DNA of 9,504 nt from Promethearchaeota archaeon (GCA_019057975.1 JAHLWJ010000165.1:1-9504); one strand, 5' to 3'. Shown: positions 1-5,320, counted from the stretch's first letter. Numbers and translations are program-made. Notes: a model not told the origin generated them from the letters alone.

Positions 1-61
1 TTAAAGAAAAAGACTAAAAAATGAAGATTTAAATTAGATTAGTAAAACTATTTTATTATCC

Positions 62-83
62 TTATAAGGAATTTTATAAGGAA
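62..83. repeat. Tandem TTATAAGGAA pair upstream of the first gene
   Basis: TTATAAGGAA occurs at 62-71 and again at 74-83, a 12-base period. It lies about 95 bases before the start of the 177-560 gene, in an otherwise featureless A+T-rich leader at 1-170. It could be a duplicated regulator site or simple slippage. TATA-like stretches follow at about 85-93 and 143-151; the first would leave a leader long enough for the ribosome site at 167-170. No gene fragment was recognised in 1-170. Confidence 0.4.
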
Positions 84-176
84 CAATATAAATTTCCTCA
101 GCAAATAAAGAAGAAATAATGAATATAGGAGAGTGGAAACCTTTTTTATAAAAATAAGAAGAAAAAGGAGATGAAA

Positions 177-560
177 ATGAATAAAGAAATTGTTTTATCT
201 CTAATCAATGCCTTGAAAACGCTAAAAAATATAATGATTAACCATAATAAAACATTTAGGGATTACCTAGATGTTCGATCAATGTTTATGATGAATAGAA
301 TTCTCTATCAAGGAGAGAGATTTAAAAAAATAACTGAAGATATAAATTTATTAATGAAAAAAGCTCTTCGTCAAAAAGATTTCGAATCATACTTAGAAAA
401 TTCAAACAAAATGCTAAGAGATTTATTAAAAAGAGAAGAATCTTTAAATGTGCAAGTCGAAAAAGCTATAGGAGATTTTCAATTAAGTCTTAACGAGTTA
501 AAAGATAGAATATTAGATTTTGATTCTCTCTTGGATGAGATTAATAATTCTTTAAAATAA
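177..560 (+). CDS. Small helical (coiled-coil-like) protein of unknown function
   Basis: The encoded protein is 127 residues, charged and almost entirely helix-forming. There is no signal peptide, no membrane segment and no cysteine pair. Heptad-like spacing of Leu and Ile is visible in the second half (LLMKKALRQK to LLDEINNSLK), which suggests a coiled coil or helical bundle. An ATG at 171 is in frame but directly abuts the GGAG at 167-170. The ATG at 177 sits six bases after GGAG, the usual spacing, so I take 177 as the start. The gene ends in TAA and overlaps by nine bases the end of the minus-strand frame at 552-1166. A T-tract follows. I do not recognise the family, and no neighbour hints at a role. 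Codon use is A/T-ending like the rest of the window, and the clear ribosome site supports a real gene. Confidence 0.72.
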   Translation: MNKEIVLSLINALKTLKNIMINHNKTFRDYLDVRSMFMMNRILYQGERFKKITEDINLLMKKALRQKDFESYLENSNKMLRDLLKREESLNVQVEKAIGDFQLSLNELKDRILDFDSLLDEINNSLK

Positions 561-1166
561 TCTATTTTTTCTTTTTTTTTTATATATTATGATTACTTTC
601 TTTGCCACCTCTTTATCAGATCTAATCTCTTCTCCTCCAGTTTCAGTAAAAATTGAATCGTCATAATAAACCCCCCAATGTCCCCCCCTTAAATCTAAAT
701 AACCCTTTTTAGGTATGTTTTCTTTTACGATACTCTTGATTAAATCGATTTTAAAATCATCAATTTCATCAAAATATAATTTATTTGATAAATTGTCTAA
801 TGTTTTATCTAAATTTTCATTAACATCTTGAAATTCAGTTTGTAGCATCTCAGTTGAAATTGCAGCCCATCTTTCAGCATTTTCTTCATCACCCTTTATA
901 AATTCAATTATTTCATGTAATTCATCCAATGTTTTTTTATCTGCAGTAAACATTTTCGGCATATATATTACTTTTGAAAAGGTTAATTTTTGATTATCCA
1001 CTTTATAGGAGGTAAAATTCTGGAAGATCACGGGGAGTATTATGTAATGAGGTCTCCCGAAAGCGATATTCTTTTTGAAGGCATGATAAAAGGAGAAAGG
1101 AAAGAATTCCGTAGTATAGAAAATTAGCAAGTTTATAGAACAGTTGCTGTGCAAATCTTTGAACAA
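552..1166 (-). CDS. Chimeric frame; native carboxy-terminal part of a beheaded gene of unknown function
   Basis: The frame is open for 204 codons but appears to be two things joined. Residues 1-54 (1166 down to about 1004) are the antisense of a pseudogene copy of the 5449-6378 surface-protein gene plus its tail, so they are unlikely to be native. Residues from about 55 on (1003 down to 552) look like real protein: an acidic helical stretch from TLDELHEIIEFIKGDEE through NLDKTLDNLSNKL, then a Gly-rich turn with GYLDLRGGHWGVYYDD, then a basic tail ending KKKRKNRLF. In-frame ATGs exist at residues 69 and 72 (about 962 and 953), but neither has a ribosome-binding site. The likeliest reading is that a recombination joint near 1003 removed the promoter and amino terminus. 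The native part is not recognised. It may be a pseudogene, or it may be expressed as a shortened protein from 962. Confidence 0.5.
   Translation of the reverse strand: MFKDLHSNCSINLLIFYTTEFFPFSFYHAFKKNIAFGRPHYIILPVIFQNFTSYKVDNQKLTFSKVIYMPKMFTADKKTLDELHEIIEFIKGDEENAERWAAISTEMLQTEFQDVNENLDKTLDNLSNKLYFDEIDDFKIDLIKSIVKENIPKKGYLDLRGGHWGVYYDDSIFTETGGEEIRSDKEVAKKVIIIYKKKRKNRLF
564..581 (+). terminator. T-tract terminator after 177-560
   Basis: Two T runs (565-570 and 572-581) separated by one C begin a few bases after the stop codon of the plus-strand gene. This is the poly-U type of archaeal terminator. The same bases encode the Lys-rich carboxy terminus (YKKKRKNRLF) of the minus-strand frame, so one stretch serves both strands. 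Confidence 0.6.
1004..1109 (+). repeat. Degenerate member of the 106-bp duplication (partner 5712-5817)
   Basis: This is the near-identical copy embedded antisense in the 552-1166 frame. Mismatches are at 1005, 1010, 1013, 1022 and 1081. The first four are clustered at the left end, so 1023-1109 matches 5731-5817 with one difference. Confidence 0.9.
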
Positions 1167-1193
1167 GTCTCTAATTTTTTAGGAAATAATTAA
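1004..1193 (+). pseudogene. Fragment of a second copy of the membrane-anchored surface-protein gene
   Basis: Bases 1004-1109 match 5712-5817 at 101 of 106 positions by my count, in the same orientation. Read in the same frame, the fragment begins IGGKILEDHGEY and runs to GERKEF, corresponding to residues 89-123 of the 309-residue protein at 5449-6378. The differences are 1005 (GTA to ATA), 1010, 1013 and 1022 (all third-position silent) and 1081 (GTC to GGC). Three silent changes out of five suggest a diverged, once-functional copy. After 1109 the frame continues as RSIEN, a TAG at 1125-1127, then QVYRTVAVQIFEQVSNFLGN to TAA at 1191. That tail faintly resembles residues 190-205 of the intact protein (FLNQTMNAISEFLN), so an internal deletion is possible. 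There is no start and no amino-terminal anchor. It lies antisense within the frame at 552-1166. Confidence 0.75.
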
Positions 1194-1197
1194 ATAG

Positions 1198-1209
1198 AAA
1201 AAAAAAAAA
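1198..1209 (-). terminator. T12 terminator of the secreted-protein gene
   Basis: Twelve A residues on the plus strand are a T12 run on the minus strand, about 17 bases beyond the TAA of the gene at 1227-1742. No strong stem precedes it, as expected for an archaeal poly-U terminator. Confidence 0.6.
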
Positions 1210-1226
1210 GATTTGATGACTTATTA

Positions 1227-1742
1227 TTAAGGATAATAAGTCCATAGAGCATTTATTTGATCAACATACACTCTCCTTTGTCCAAACACCCCGCTTTGCC
1301 AATATTCTAGTCCAATTTTATCGAGAACTCTTGTATAATCTAGGGTATAATATTTTTTGTAACCTGGGCTAAAGGTTCCTAATTGTACTGGAGATCCTGT
1401 TGTGTAGTATGCCACAAGTTTAAAAGTCCCACTAGCGCCCAATGGATCAGTTGTAGCATCTATTACTACTCGCCTGAAATGGGAATTGCCGAAATCAAAT
1501 ATGATTTCATAACTATTAGCAGTCCAAAACCAAAAACAATTTCCAACGAGATATTGACTATTATCAGTATATGTATCAGAAATAGTACCAGAATAATAGT
1601 ATCCTAAAGTAATATCATAACTAGATGCGACTACCCATTCGTCTGGAGGTTTTGCGTGTGCTAAGGTAGGTAAAATTCCAAGTATACTAATACTAAAGAG
1701 GAGAGTGGTAACAAAGATTAACTTTCTATTTTTAATATTCAT
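1227..1742 (-). CDS. Secreted aromatic-rich protein with Sec signal peptide, unknown family
   Basis: The protein is 171 residues. Its amino terminus is a textbook signal peptide: basic NIKNRK, a hydrophobic core from about residue 8 to 24 (LIFVTTLLFSISILGIL), and an A-x-A type site THE-like in LAHA, giving cleavage after residue 30 before KPPDEW. The mature part of about 141 residues alternates polar and aromatic residues, is very rich in Tyr and Trp, and is probably all-beta. It ends LWTYYP. There is one Cys in the mature part, no second membrane helix and no sorting tail, so it should be released or held non-covalently at the envelope. Upstream on the minus strand are AGGA about ten bases before the ATG and a TATA box at 1806-1814; a T12 run follows the gene. 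It is a single-gene unit. I do not recognise the family. A carbohydrate- or surface-binding beta sandwich is only a guess from composition. Confidence 0.85.
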   Translation of the reverse strand: MNIKNRKLIFVTTLLFSISILGILPTLAHAKPPDEWVVASSYDITLGYYYSGTISDTYTDNSQYLVGNCFWFWTANSYEIIFDFGNSHFRRVVIDATTDPLGASGTFKLVAYYTTGSPVQLGTFSPGYKKYYTLDYTRVLDKIGLEYWQSGVFGQRRVYVDQINALWTYYP

Positions 1743-1805
1743 ATAATTCTGTCCTTTAGTTTTTTTAAATTTTTGTTGGTACGAATTGTTAAATATATCA
1801 ATTTC

Positions 1806-1825
1806 ATATTTAAATCTTTTGATTT
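1806..1825 (-). promoter_or_regulatory. BRE/TATA promoter for 1227-1742
   Basis: On the minus strand the sequence reads ATCAAAAGATTTAAATATG: a purine-rich BRE-like part followed by TTTAAATAT, a standard archaeal TATA box. It sits about 64-72 bases before the ATG at 1742, so transcription would start about 25 bases further on (near 1780) and leave a leader of about 40 bases containing the AGGA ribosome site. Confidence 0.6.
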
Positions 1826-1923
1826 TGTGATCAAACTCAGTATATACAATTATTATCTTTTCTATACTTTTGATCGCTTTTGTCGATAAAGTTAAACAAA
1901 ATTAGATAGGTAGTCGCGTAATT

Positions 1924-2109
1924 ATGCCAGGAAGCCAAAAAAGAATTCCTAAAAATTCAATTTTTATAATAGTTAAGTTCGACTCGAGAGAGTAAGTAAT
2001 AGATATGCTAAAAGACGAAGATTACAAAGCTGCCTACTCGAGCATTGCGAACCTCGCCTTGATAAAGGGAGGGGAATGCGAGTACTTCAAGTCTTTTAGA
2101 ACCCTATAG
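1924..2109 (+). pseudogene. Decayed or foreign short frame in a G+C-richer island
   Basis: Starting at an ATG (1924, MPGSQKRIPKNSIFIIVKF), one frame stays protein-like to a TAG at 2107 with a single TAA at 1993-1995. After that stop it continues VIDMLKDEDYKAAYSSIANL, then IKGGECEYFKSF. If it was a gene, it has an in-frame stop and is truncated. Codons in the second half end in C or G much more often (GCC, TCG, AGC, GCG, AAC, CTC) than in any intact gene here, which points to foreign origin. The competing explanation is a structured RNA gene (see 2008-2099), in which case the reading frame is accidental. The family is not recognised. Confidence 0.35.
2008..2099 (+). ncRNA. Candidate structured RNA: long nested hairpin in a G+C-rich island
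   Basis: The ends pair perfectly over nine bases: CTAAAAGAC (2008-2016) with GTCTTTTAG (2091-2099). Inside, TACTCG (2035-2040) pairs with CGAGTA (2079-2084). After a two-base bulge CATT (2043-2046) pairs with AATG (2075-2078), and CCTC (2052-2055) can pair with GAGG (2069-2072). A nine-T run at 2119-2127 follows. In such an A+T-rich genome, a G+C-rich folded segment ending near a T-tract is a typical look for a non-coding RNA. It matches no RNA I can name: it lacks tRNA T-loop, 5S, SRP and RNase P signatures. The overlap with a protein-like frame keeps confidence modest. Confidence 0.35.
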
Positions 2110-2118
2110 CTTTAACAA

Positions 2119-2127
2119 TTTTTTTTT
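2119..2127 (+). terminator. T9 tract after the G+C-rich island
   Basis: A run of nine T follows the TAG at 2107-2109 and the hairpin at 2008-2099. It is consistent with a plus-strand terminator for either an RNA gene or a short coding unit. Confidence 0.4.
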
Positions 2128-2175
2128 ATTTATATCTTTTTAAATTAGAATAAGTGTTAAACTTTAGCAAATCTT

Positions 2176-2397
2176 CTAATTAATTAAGTTTTGCCATAAA
2201 CCTTTAGCTTTTATGCCGTCCACTTTAAGAGCTTTCGGGAATGCTCTTTCTAAACTCTTTCGATTATATCTTCTCTATTTAATTGCGTCTCTCCACACGA
2301 GAATCTCTATTTGCTCCCCTAAATGGGATAATCCCGCGTTCTTGAGGAATAACATTGAACAGAAATGAGCGTGGAGTCGCACCACATTCTTTATATT
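2176..2397 (-). pseudogene. Minus-strand gene fragment with one in-frame amber stop, family unknown
   Basis: On the minus strand one frame is open from 2397 to a TAG at 2176-2178, interrupted only by a TAG at 2275-2277. It reads VVRLHAHFCSMLFLKNAG, then LGEQIEILVWRDAIK, stop, RRYNRKSLERAFPKALKVDG, ending KGLWQNLIN. The mix of Trp, Arg, Leu and His and the higher G+C than its surroundings are protein-like. The frame lacks a start and is closed upstream by TGA at 2398-2400. A transposase remnant is possible from the Arg/Lys/Trp-rich composition, but no catalytic motif is visible and I do not recognise the family. It runs opposite to the radical SAM remnant that begins 28 bases away. Confidence 0.45.
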
Positions 2398-2425
2398 TCA
2401 TCGAAGTTTGTAAAAATAATTGAAA

Positions 2426-2762
2426 ATGAATAAGTCCTATAATTTCAGATGGTTAGATTTCAAAATAACAAACATGTATAATAACAACTGCGTTTACTGT
2501 GGGGCAAATAACGATCCTACTTCTGCTCAAATTATATATAGACCAAGATTGCCCAGATAATCCAAATATAATAAGAGAACCACTAACAATTAGTCGTTTT
2601 GAAATGTTAGAGAAAGTGAAAAAAACATTTCCAGAAGTTTACAATATTTTAACAGCCACTCAGATTAAGAAATTCTTAGACGGGGGTAAAGGGAAAGCTC
2701 AAGTGATTGGAGGCTTCAAGGAAAAAATAAAATCAAAAACCTTAAAGCCCCCAAAATTTTAG
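2426..2762 (+). pseudogene. Broken radical SAM protein gene
   Basis: Frame one starts at ATG 2426 and gives a first strand RWLDFKITN, then Y-N-N-N-C-V-Y-C-G (residues 18-26), and stops at 2558. Radical SAM enzymes bind a [4Fe-4S] cluster through CxxxCxxC, usually with an aromatic residue before the last Cys, right after the first beta strand. Here the spacing, the aromatic Tyr and the preceding strand fit, but the first Cys is Tyr (TAT instead of TGT/TGC). From about 2530 the protein-like frame shifts by one: YIDQDCPDNPNIIREPLTIS, EMLEKVKKTFPEVYNILTAT, ending KTLKPPKF at TAG 2760. The whole is far shorter than a radical SAM barrel, so most of the barrel is also missing. A plus-strand ATG at 2499 opens the second frame but lies inside the motif of the first. 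This is a dead gene: cluster ligand lost, frameshifted and internally deleted. Confidence 0.65.
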
Positions 2763-2779
2763 TAAGGAGTAAGTGGGGG
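2748..2779 (+). other. C5/G5 inverted repeat at the end of the radical SAM remnant
   Basis: CCCCCA (2748-2753) is complementary to TGGGGG (2774-2779) across a 20-base loop that contains the stop codon. A second short stem, ACTCC/GGAGG, lies at about 2786-2801. G and C runs are rare in this window, so the stem stands out, but no T-tract follows and its role is unknown. TGATTGGAGG occurs twice nearby (2704-2713 and 2792-2801). Confidence 0.35.
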
Positions 2780-3060
2780 TCAAAGACTCCCTGATTGGAG
2801 GTTGAGTTTTCCTATGAAAAATTACTCCTATAGGTTTAGCATCCTATTATTAGAAAATTTATATTTAAATTACTTGTATTTTAATCTTTTTTAATAAAGT
2901 AGGTTCTTTTTACGCCATTTTCTTAAGTAGCTACGGAAAAAAGAGGGATTCACGTCTATAGAATTAAGTCTTGAATCATAAATGCCTGTGAGTTTAGCTT
3001 GTCTTATTCGATGATAAATCATTAAAAGAAGATAAGACTATAATAATTGTCTATTATTGT
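2763..3060. other. Non-coding stretch with small inverted repeats and a possible frame remnant
   Basis: No intact gene lies here. One plus-strand frame from 2898 to 2981 reads SRFFLRHFLK, TAG at 2928, LRKKEGFTSIELSLES, TAA, which may be a decayed coding piece. Short inverted repeats are GATTCA/TGAATC (2947-2952, 2972-2977) and GTCTTAT/ATAAGAC (3001-3007, 3032-3038), the latter enclosing a small ATGAT/ATCAT pair. None is convincing as a terminator or RNA. The stretch fits a decaying intergenic region between remnants. Confidence 0.3.
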
Positions 3061-3345
3061 ATGAATAACAGAGCCTATTATTATAGCAAAATATCATTTA
3101 GATATTTCCAAATTATTTTCAATCAATTATTTTTAAAGGATAATATTATCCAGATAACACCATTTCAGGAAAACTATGAGTTTTTAATATTACTTCCAAA
3201 GAAATTATTAATAGAATTATATATTTAGATGAATTTAATGAATATTCAAAACCTTCCATATGAAGTAATAGAGAACTTTAAAGAAGAAATAGTTGGATTA
3301 ATAGAAATCTTAAAAAAGACAAATTATTTACCATTAATTATATAA
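3061..3345 (+). pseudogene. Decayed helical gene with an apparent pair of frameshifts
   Basis: The ATG at 3061 opens a frame reading MNNRAYYYSKISFRYFQIIF, then IIQITPFQENYEFLILLP and a TAG at 3226. The same frame resumes NLPYEVIENFKEEIVGLIE to TAA at 3343. Between these, the other frame at 3180-3263 is more protein-like (FNITSKEIINRIIYLDEFNE, then YSKPSI). The simplest reconstruction is ...PFQENYE / VFNITSKEII...DEFNEYSK / LPYEVIENFKEE..., meaning one shift near the T5 at 3181-3185 and a compensating one near the A4 at 3248-3251. Both are homopolymers, so sequencing indels are an alternative to true decay. The family is not recognised. The product would be a small, mainly helical protein. Confidence 0.45.
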
Positions 3346-3391
3346 CGTATTAATTAATTTCGCAAGTTTTAAGATTTTTTTTTCCTATTTA

Positions 3392-3412
3392 AATCATGAA
3401 GTTTTTATGATT
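3392..3412 (+). promoter_or_regulatory. Probable promoter/operator of 3457-4689
   Basis: TGAAGTTTTTAT at 3397-3408 is identical to the word at 5399-5410 before the surface-protein gene. It reads as a BRE-like purine part plus a T-rich TATA box about 50 bases before the start codon. It is flanked by a perfect inverted repeat, AATCAT (3392-3397) and ATGATT (3407-3412). No ribosome-binding site precedes the ATG at 3457. Confidence 0.45.
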
Positions 3413-3456
3413 GATTGAATTAAGTAAAAATAAATGTTTGTGTCCTACAAATTATT

Positions 3457-4689
3457 ATGAGTAATAAAATGAAGTTATTTGAACAACAAGAAAATATTTT
3501 TTGCCCTTGGAAGGCTAACAAAAAGGATTTCGAAAATCCCAGGCAAATGAAAGAAAATGCATTAATAATTAATGATGTAGATGAGAAAATTTTTGAAAAA
3601 ATAAAGAAGAAAGAAGATGGAAATAATGATAAATTTCATCGTTTTTCTTATTATGATTTTTATTCTGAAGACTTAAAACGGTTAAGAAGCTCAAATGGTT
3701 TTGAGATTGACAAGAAAATATGGGAGGATTATGGAAAAATATTTAAAAAAGTTGGAAATCTCGAAATAGATGAACATTTAGAGAATATTAATACAAGTTT
3801 TAGTAAATTTAGATGTTATATAAGAAAGATTTACGATCCTCCGTATCATAATAGGGTGGTTTTTGATTTAAATCTAACTACTTTTAACTTATGTCTAATT
3901 TGTGAGGACTATTTCTATAAAAATGAAAATTTAAAAAAATTAAATAAATCATATGAACCTTTTTATCATGGTCAGGTTGTCACTGAAAATGTAGTTTTAA
4001 CTAAAGATGAACAAGTTTATTTTTTAAAGAGAAGTGAAAGTTCTAAATATTATCGTGGATATTTTTCTGCTAGTTTTGAAGAAGGTATTGATTTTTATTT
4101 GGATTTTATTCTTTCTCGACATGTCTGGGATGAAGAAGATCTAAAAAAGTATAAATTAGATAATATTTTTGTCGTTACTGCTATAAGAGGATATTTGGAA
4201 GAATTTCATAATTGTTTTTTAATTGAAGAGAATACATTAATCTTAGATAAAGAATTTTGTTCTAAGATTTTTACTAAATTTGAAAATCATGTTAAAAATT
4301 ATGTCTATAAAGAAATAGAAAAAGTACAACTAATTGCAACACCGTTACATACAAGCACTTGTGGATTGTGCCCTTTAATCTTAATTAAATTAAAGAAAGA
4401 ACTTAAAGAGGATGAAATATTGAGGTCGGGTGAGATTACGGAGATAACTAAGAAAAAAATTGGTAGCAGAGCTTTAAGAAATTTCTTTTGGAGAAATATT
4501 GAGAAGATGCATCCTACAAATAAGAAAAGAATAGAATTAATTGCTGAATTCTTGGGTAAGAAGGCTAAATTAAAAGAGAAAATTAGAATTCGGTTTATAA
4601 ATAGTCTTAAAGAAAATTATCAGGCAATTCTAGCAATTACAGTAATTGGTACCTTGATTTTAGCTATATTATCAATCATTTTTCTATGA
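3457..4689 (+). CDS. Tail-anchored protein with a Nudix-like middle domain
   Basis: This is a 410-residue, lysine-rich cytosolic-type protein with a single hydrophobic helix at its very end (about 389-410, YQAILAITVIGTLILAILSI), so it should be tail-anchored with the bulk in the cytoplasm. Residues about 177-310 resemble a Nudix fold. TENVVLTKDEQVYFLKRSES matches the usual opening strands (t-x-D-x-k-v-l-l-x-R-R-s), and YYRGYFSASFEEGID occupies the place of the G-x-W-x-l-x-G-G-h-v-e-x-G-E segment. The following REx2EE helix of the Nudix box is not recognisable, so hydrolase activity is doubtful. A TPLHTSTCGLCPLILI segment (295-310) contains CGLC, possibly a metal pair. Residues 311-390 are basic and helical. 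The start at 3457 lacks a ribosome site; ATG 3469 is an alternative. The Nudix call is a motif-level inference; reality of the gene is clear from its length and codon use. Confidence 0.85.
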   Translation: MSNKMKLFEQQENIFCPWKANKKDFENPRQMKENALIINDVDEKIFEKIKKKEDGNNDKFHRFSYYDFYSEDLKRLRSSNGFEIDKKIWEDYGKIFKKVGNLEIDEHLENINTSFSKFRCYIRKIYDPPYHNRVVFDLNLTTFNLCLICEDYFYKNENLKKLNKSYEPFYHGQVVTENVVLTKDEQVYFLKRSESSKYYRGYFSASFEEGIDFYLDFILSRHVWDEEDLKKYKLDNIFVVTAIRGYLEEFHNCFLIEENTLILDKEFCSKIFTKFENHVKNYVYKEIEKVQLIATPLHTSTCGLCPLILIKLKKELKEDEILRSGEITEITKKKIGSRALRNFFWRNIEKMHPTNKKRIELIAEFLGKKAKLKEKIRIRFINSLKENYQAILAITVIGTLILAILSIIFL

Positions 4690-4811
4690 TTAAATTCTAG
4701 AGCTAATTATAATTGAAAGAAATCCAAAGGATATTAAGAAAAGAACATTCATTCGTAATAATTTAATACATTATAAATAAGATAATTAAAAATATATTAA
4801 AAAAGAATATA
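4690..4811. other. Short A+T-rich gap after 3457-4689
   Basis: The stretch contains TATA-like words and A tracts but no gene and no clear hairpin. With the remnant at 4812-4937 and the leader to 5016, it forms a 327-base region without an intact gene. Confidence 0.3.
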
Positions 4812-4937
4812 TCATCCATTCTTATCTTGTTTTATTATTTTCTTATGAAGTAAAAATTTTAGCATTTGTTCTATTTCTGAAGCCTTAGAATTGGAAAAAA
4901 GCCATCTTAACTCATATAATTTAGATTTTCTTTCTAC
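4812..4937 (-). pseudogene. Minus-strand remnant of a small helical protein
   Basis: A 41-codon minus-strand frame reads VERKSKLYELRWLFSNSKAS, then EIEQMLKFLLHKKIIKQDKN, and ends in TGA at 4812-4814. Upstream it is closed by TAA at 4938-4940 and has no usable start. In another frame just upstream the minus strand reads VLNCSDFEYK, which could be the preceding part before a frameshift. The pattern of two amphipathic helices followed by IIKQDKNG recalls the end of a winged-helix DNA-binding domain, but this is only a resemblance. It is most likely a truncated, frameshifted gene. Confidence 0.4.
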
Positions 4938-5016
4938 TTATATTCAAAATCCGAACAATTCAAGACTTACTAAAAATAACTTGGACCTTTAAATAATAGA
5001 GATGGCATAAAAATAT

Positions 5017-5316
5017 GTGTTAAATTTTAACTTCTTTATAATAGGAATAATGATAATACCAATTTTTTGTACGATATTGCTGATATATAATTTAGTTGCG
5101 ATGGACTTGTTGGTAGAAGTTACTTCATTTGCAGCTTGGTTTTTTGTAGCGGTTATCTATTTAATTTGTTTAAAAGAAGTAAAAACATTTTTGAAAACAA
5201 GCCATTTATATGAAATAGAGATTTTGCGTTCTTTAATAAATTTAGGTACAATATTAGTTATTTTACCAGGAATAATCTTGTTTATATTAATCCTAATTCA
5301 TCTATTTTATGGATGA
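5017..5316 (+). CDS. Small three-helix membrane protein, unknown function
   Basis: The protein is 99 residues with three hydrophobic helices: about 5-27, 31-52 and 72-97. A short charged loop lies between helices 2 and 3 (KEVKTFLKTSHLYEIEIL). The start is GTG at 5017. An in-frame TAA just upstream (5008-5010) rules out extension, and a weak purine stretch (AGAGATGG, about 4998-5005) is the only ribosome-site candidate. The C-terminal helix ends HLFYG at the TGA, which is followed within six bases by a T7 tract. No family motif is visible. It could be a genuine small membrane protein or the surviving end of a larger one; the uniform hydrophobic pattern, absence of internal stops and the terminator favour a real gene. 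Confidence 0.6.
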   Translation: MLNFNFFIIGIMIIPIFCTILLIYNLVAMDLLVEVTSFAAWFFVAVIYLICLKEVKTFLKTSHLYEIEILRSLINLGTILVILPGIILFILILIHLFYG

Positions 5317-5320
5317 GGCC

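Noticed and set aside
171..176. Upstream ATG at 171 as the start of the first gene
   Set aside because: It directly abuts GGAG, leaving no spacing; ATG 177 has the normal six-base spacing.
1383..1607. 74-codon plus-strand frame opposite the secreted-protein gene
   Set aside because: It lies entirely antisense to 1227-1742, which has a signal peptide, TATA box and T12 tract; the plus frame has no such support.
2008..2099. tRNA(Sec)-like or 5S rRNA-like RNA
   Set aside because: The size and nine-pair end stem recall tRNA(Sec), but there is no T-loop, anticodon arm or CCA context; the 5S resemblance is limited to a CGAAC/GATAA-like loop and the length is too short.
2282..2401. 40-codon minus-strand frame starting MKYKECGATPRS
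   Set aside because: It overlaps the remnant 2176-2397 in another frame, which stays protein-like further and has more typical composition.
2426..2560. HNH or zinc-finger nuclease suggested by CVYC
   Set aside because: No downstream His/Asn catalytic pattern is present, while the preceding strand and the exact CxxxCxxC spacing with an aromatic residue fit radical SAM better.
2499..2762. Independent 87-residue protein starting at ATG 2499
   Set aside because: The start lies inside the radical SAM cysteine motif of the other frame and the first dozen residues are a shadow; it is better read as the frameshifted continuation of the same dead gene.
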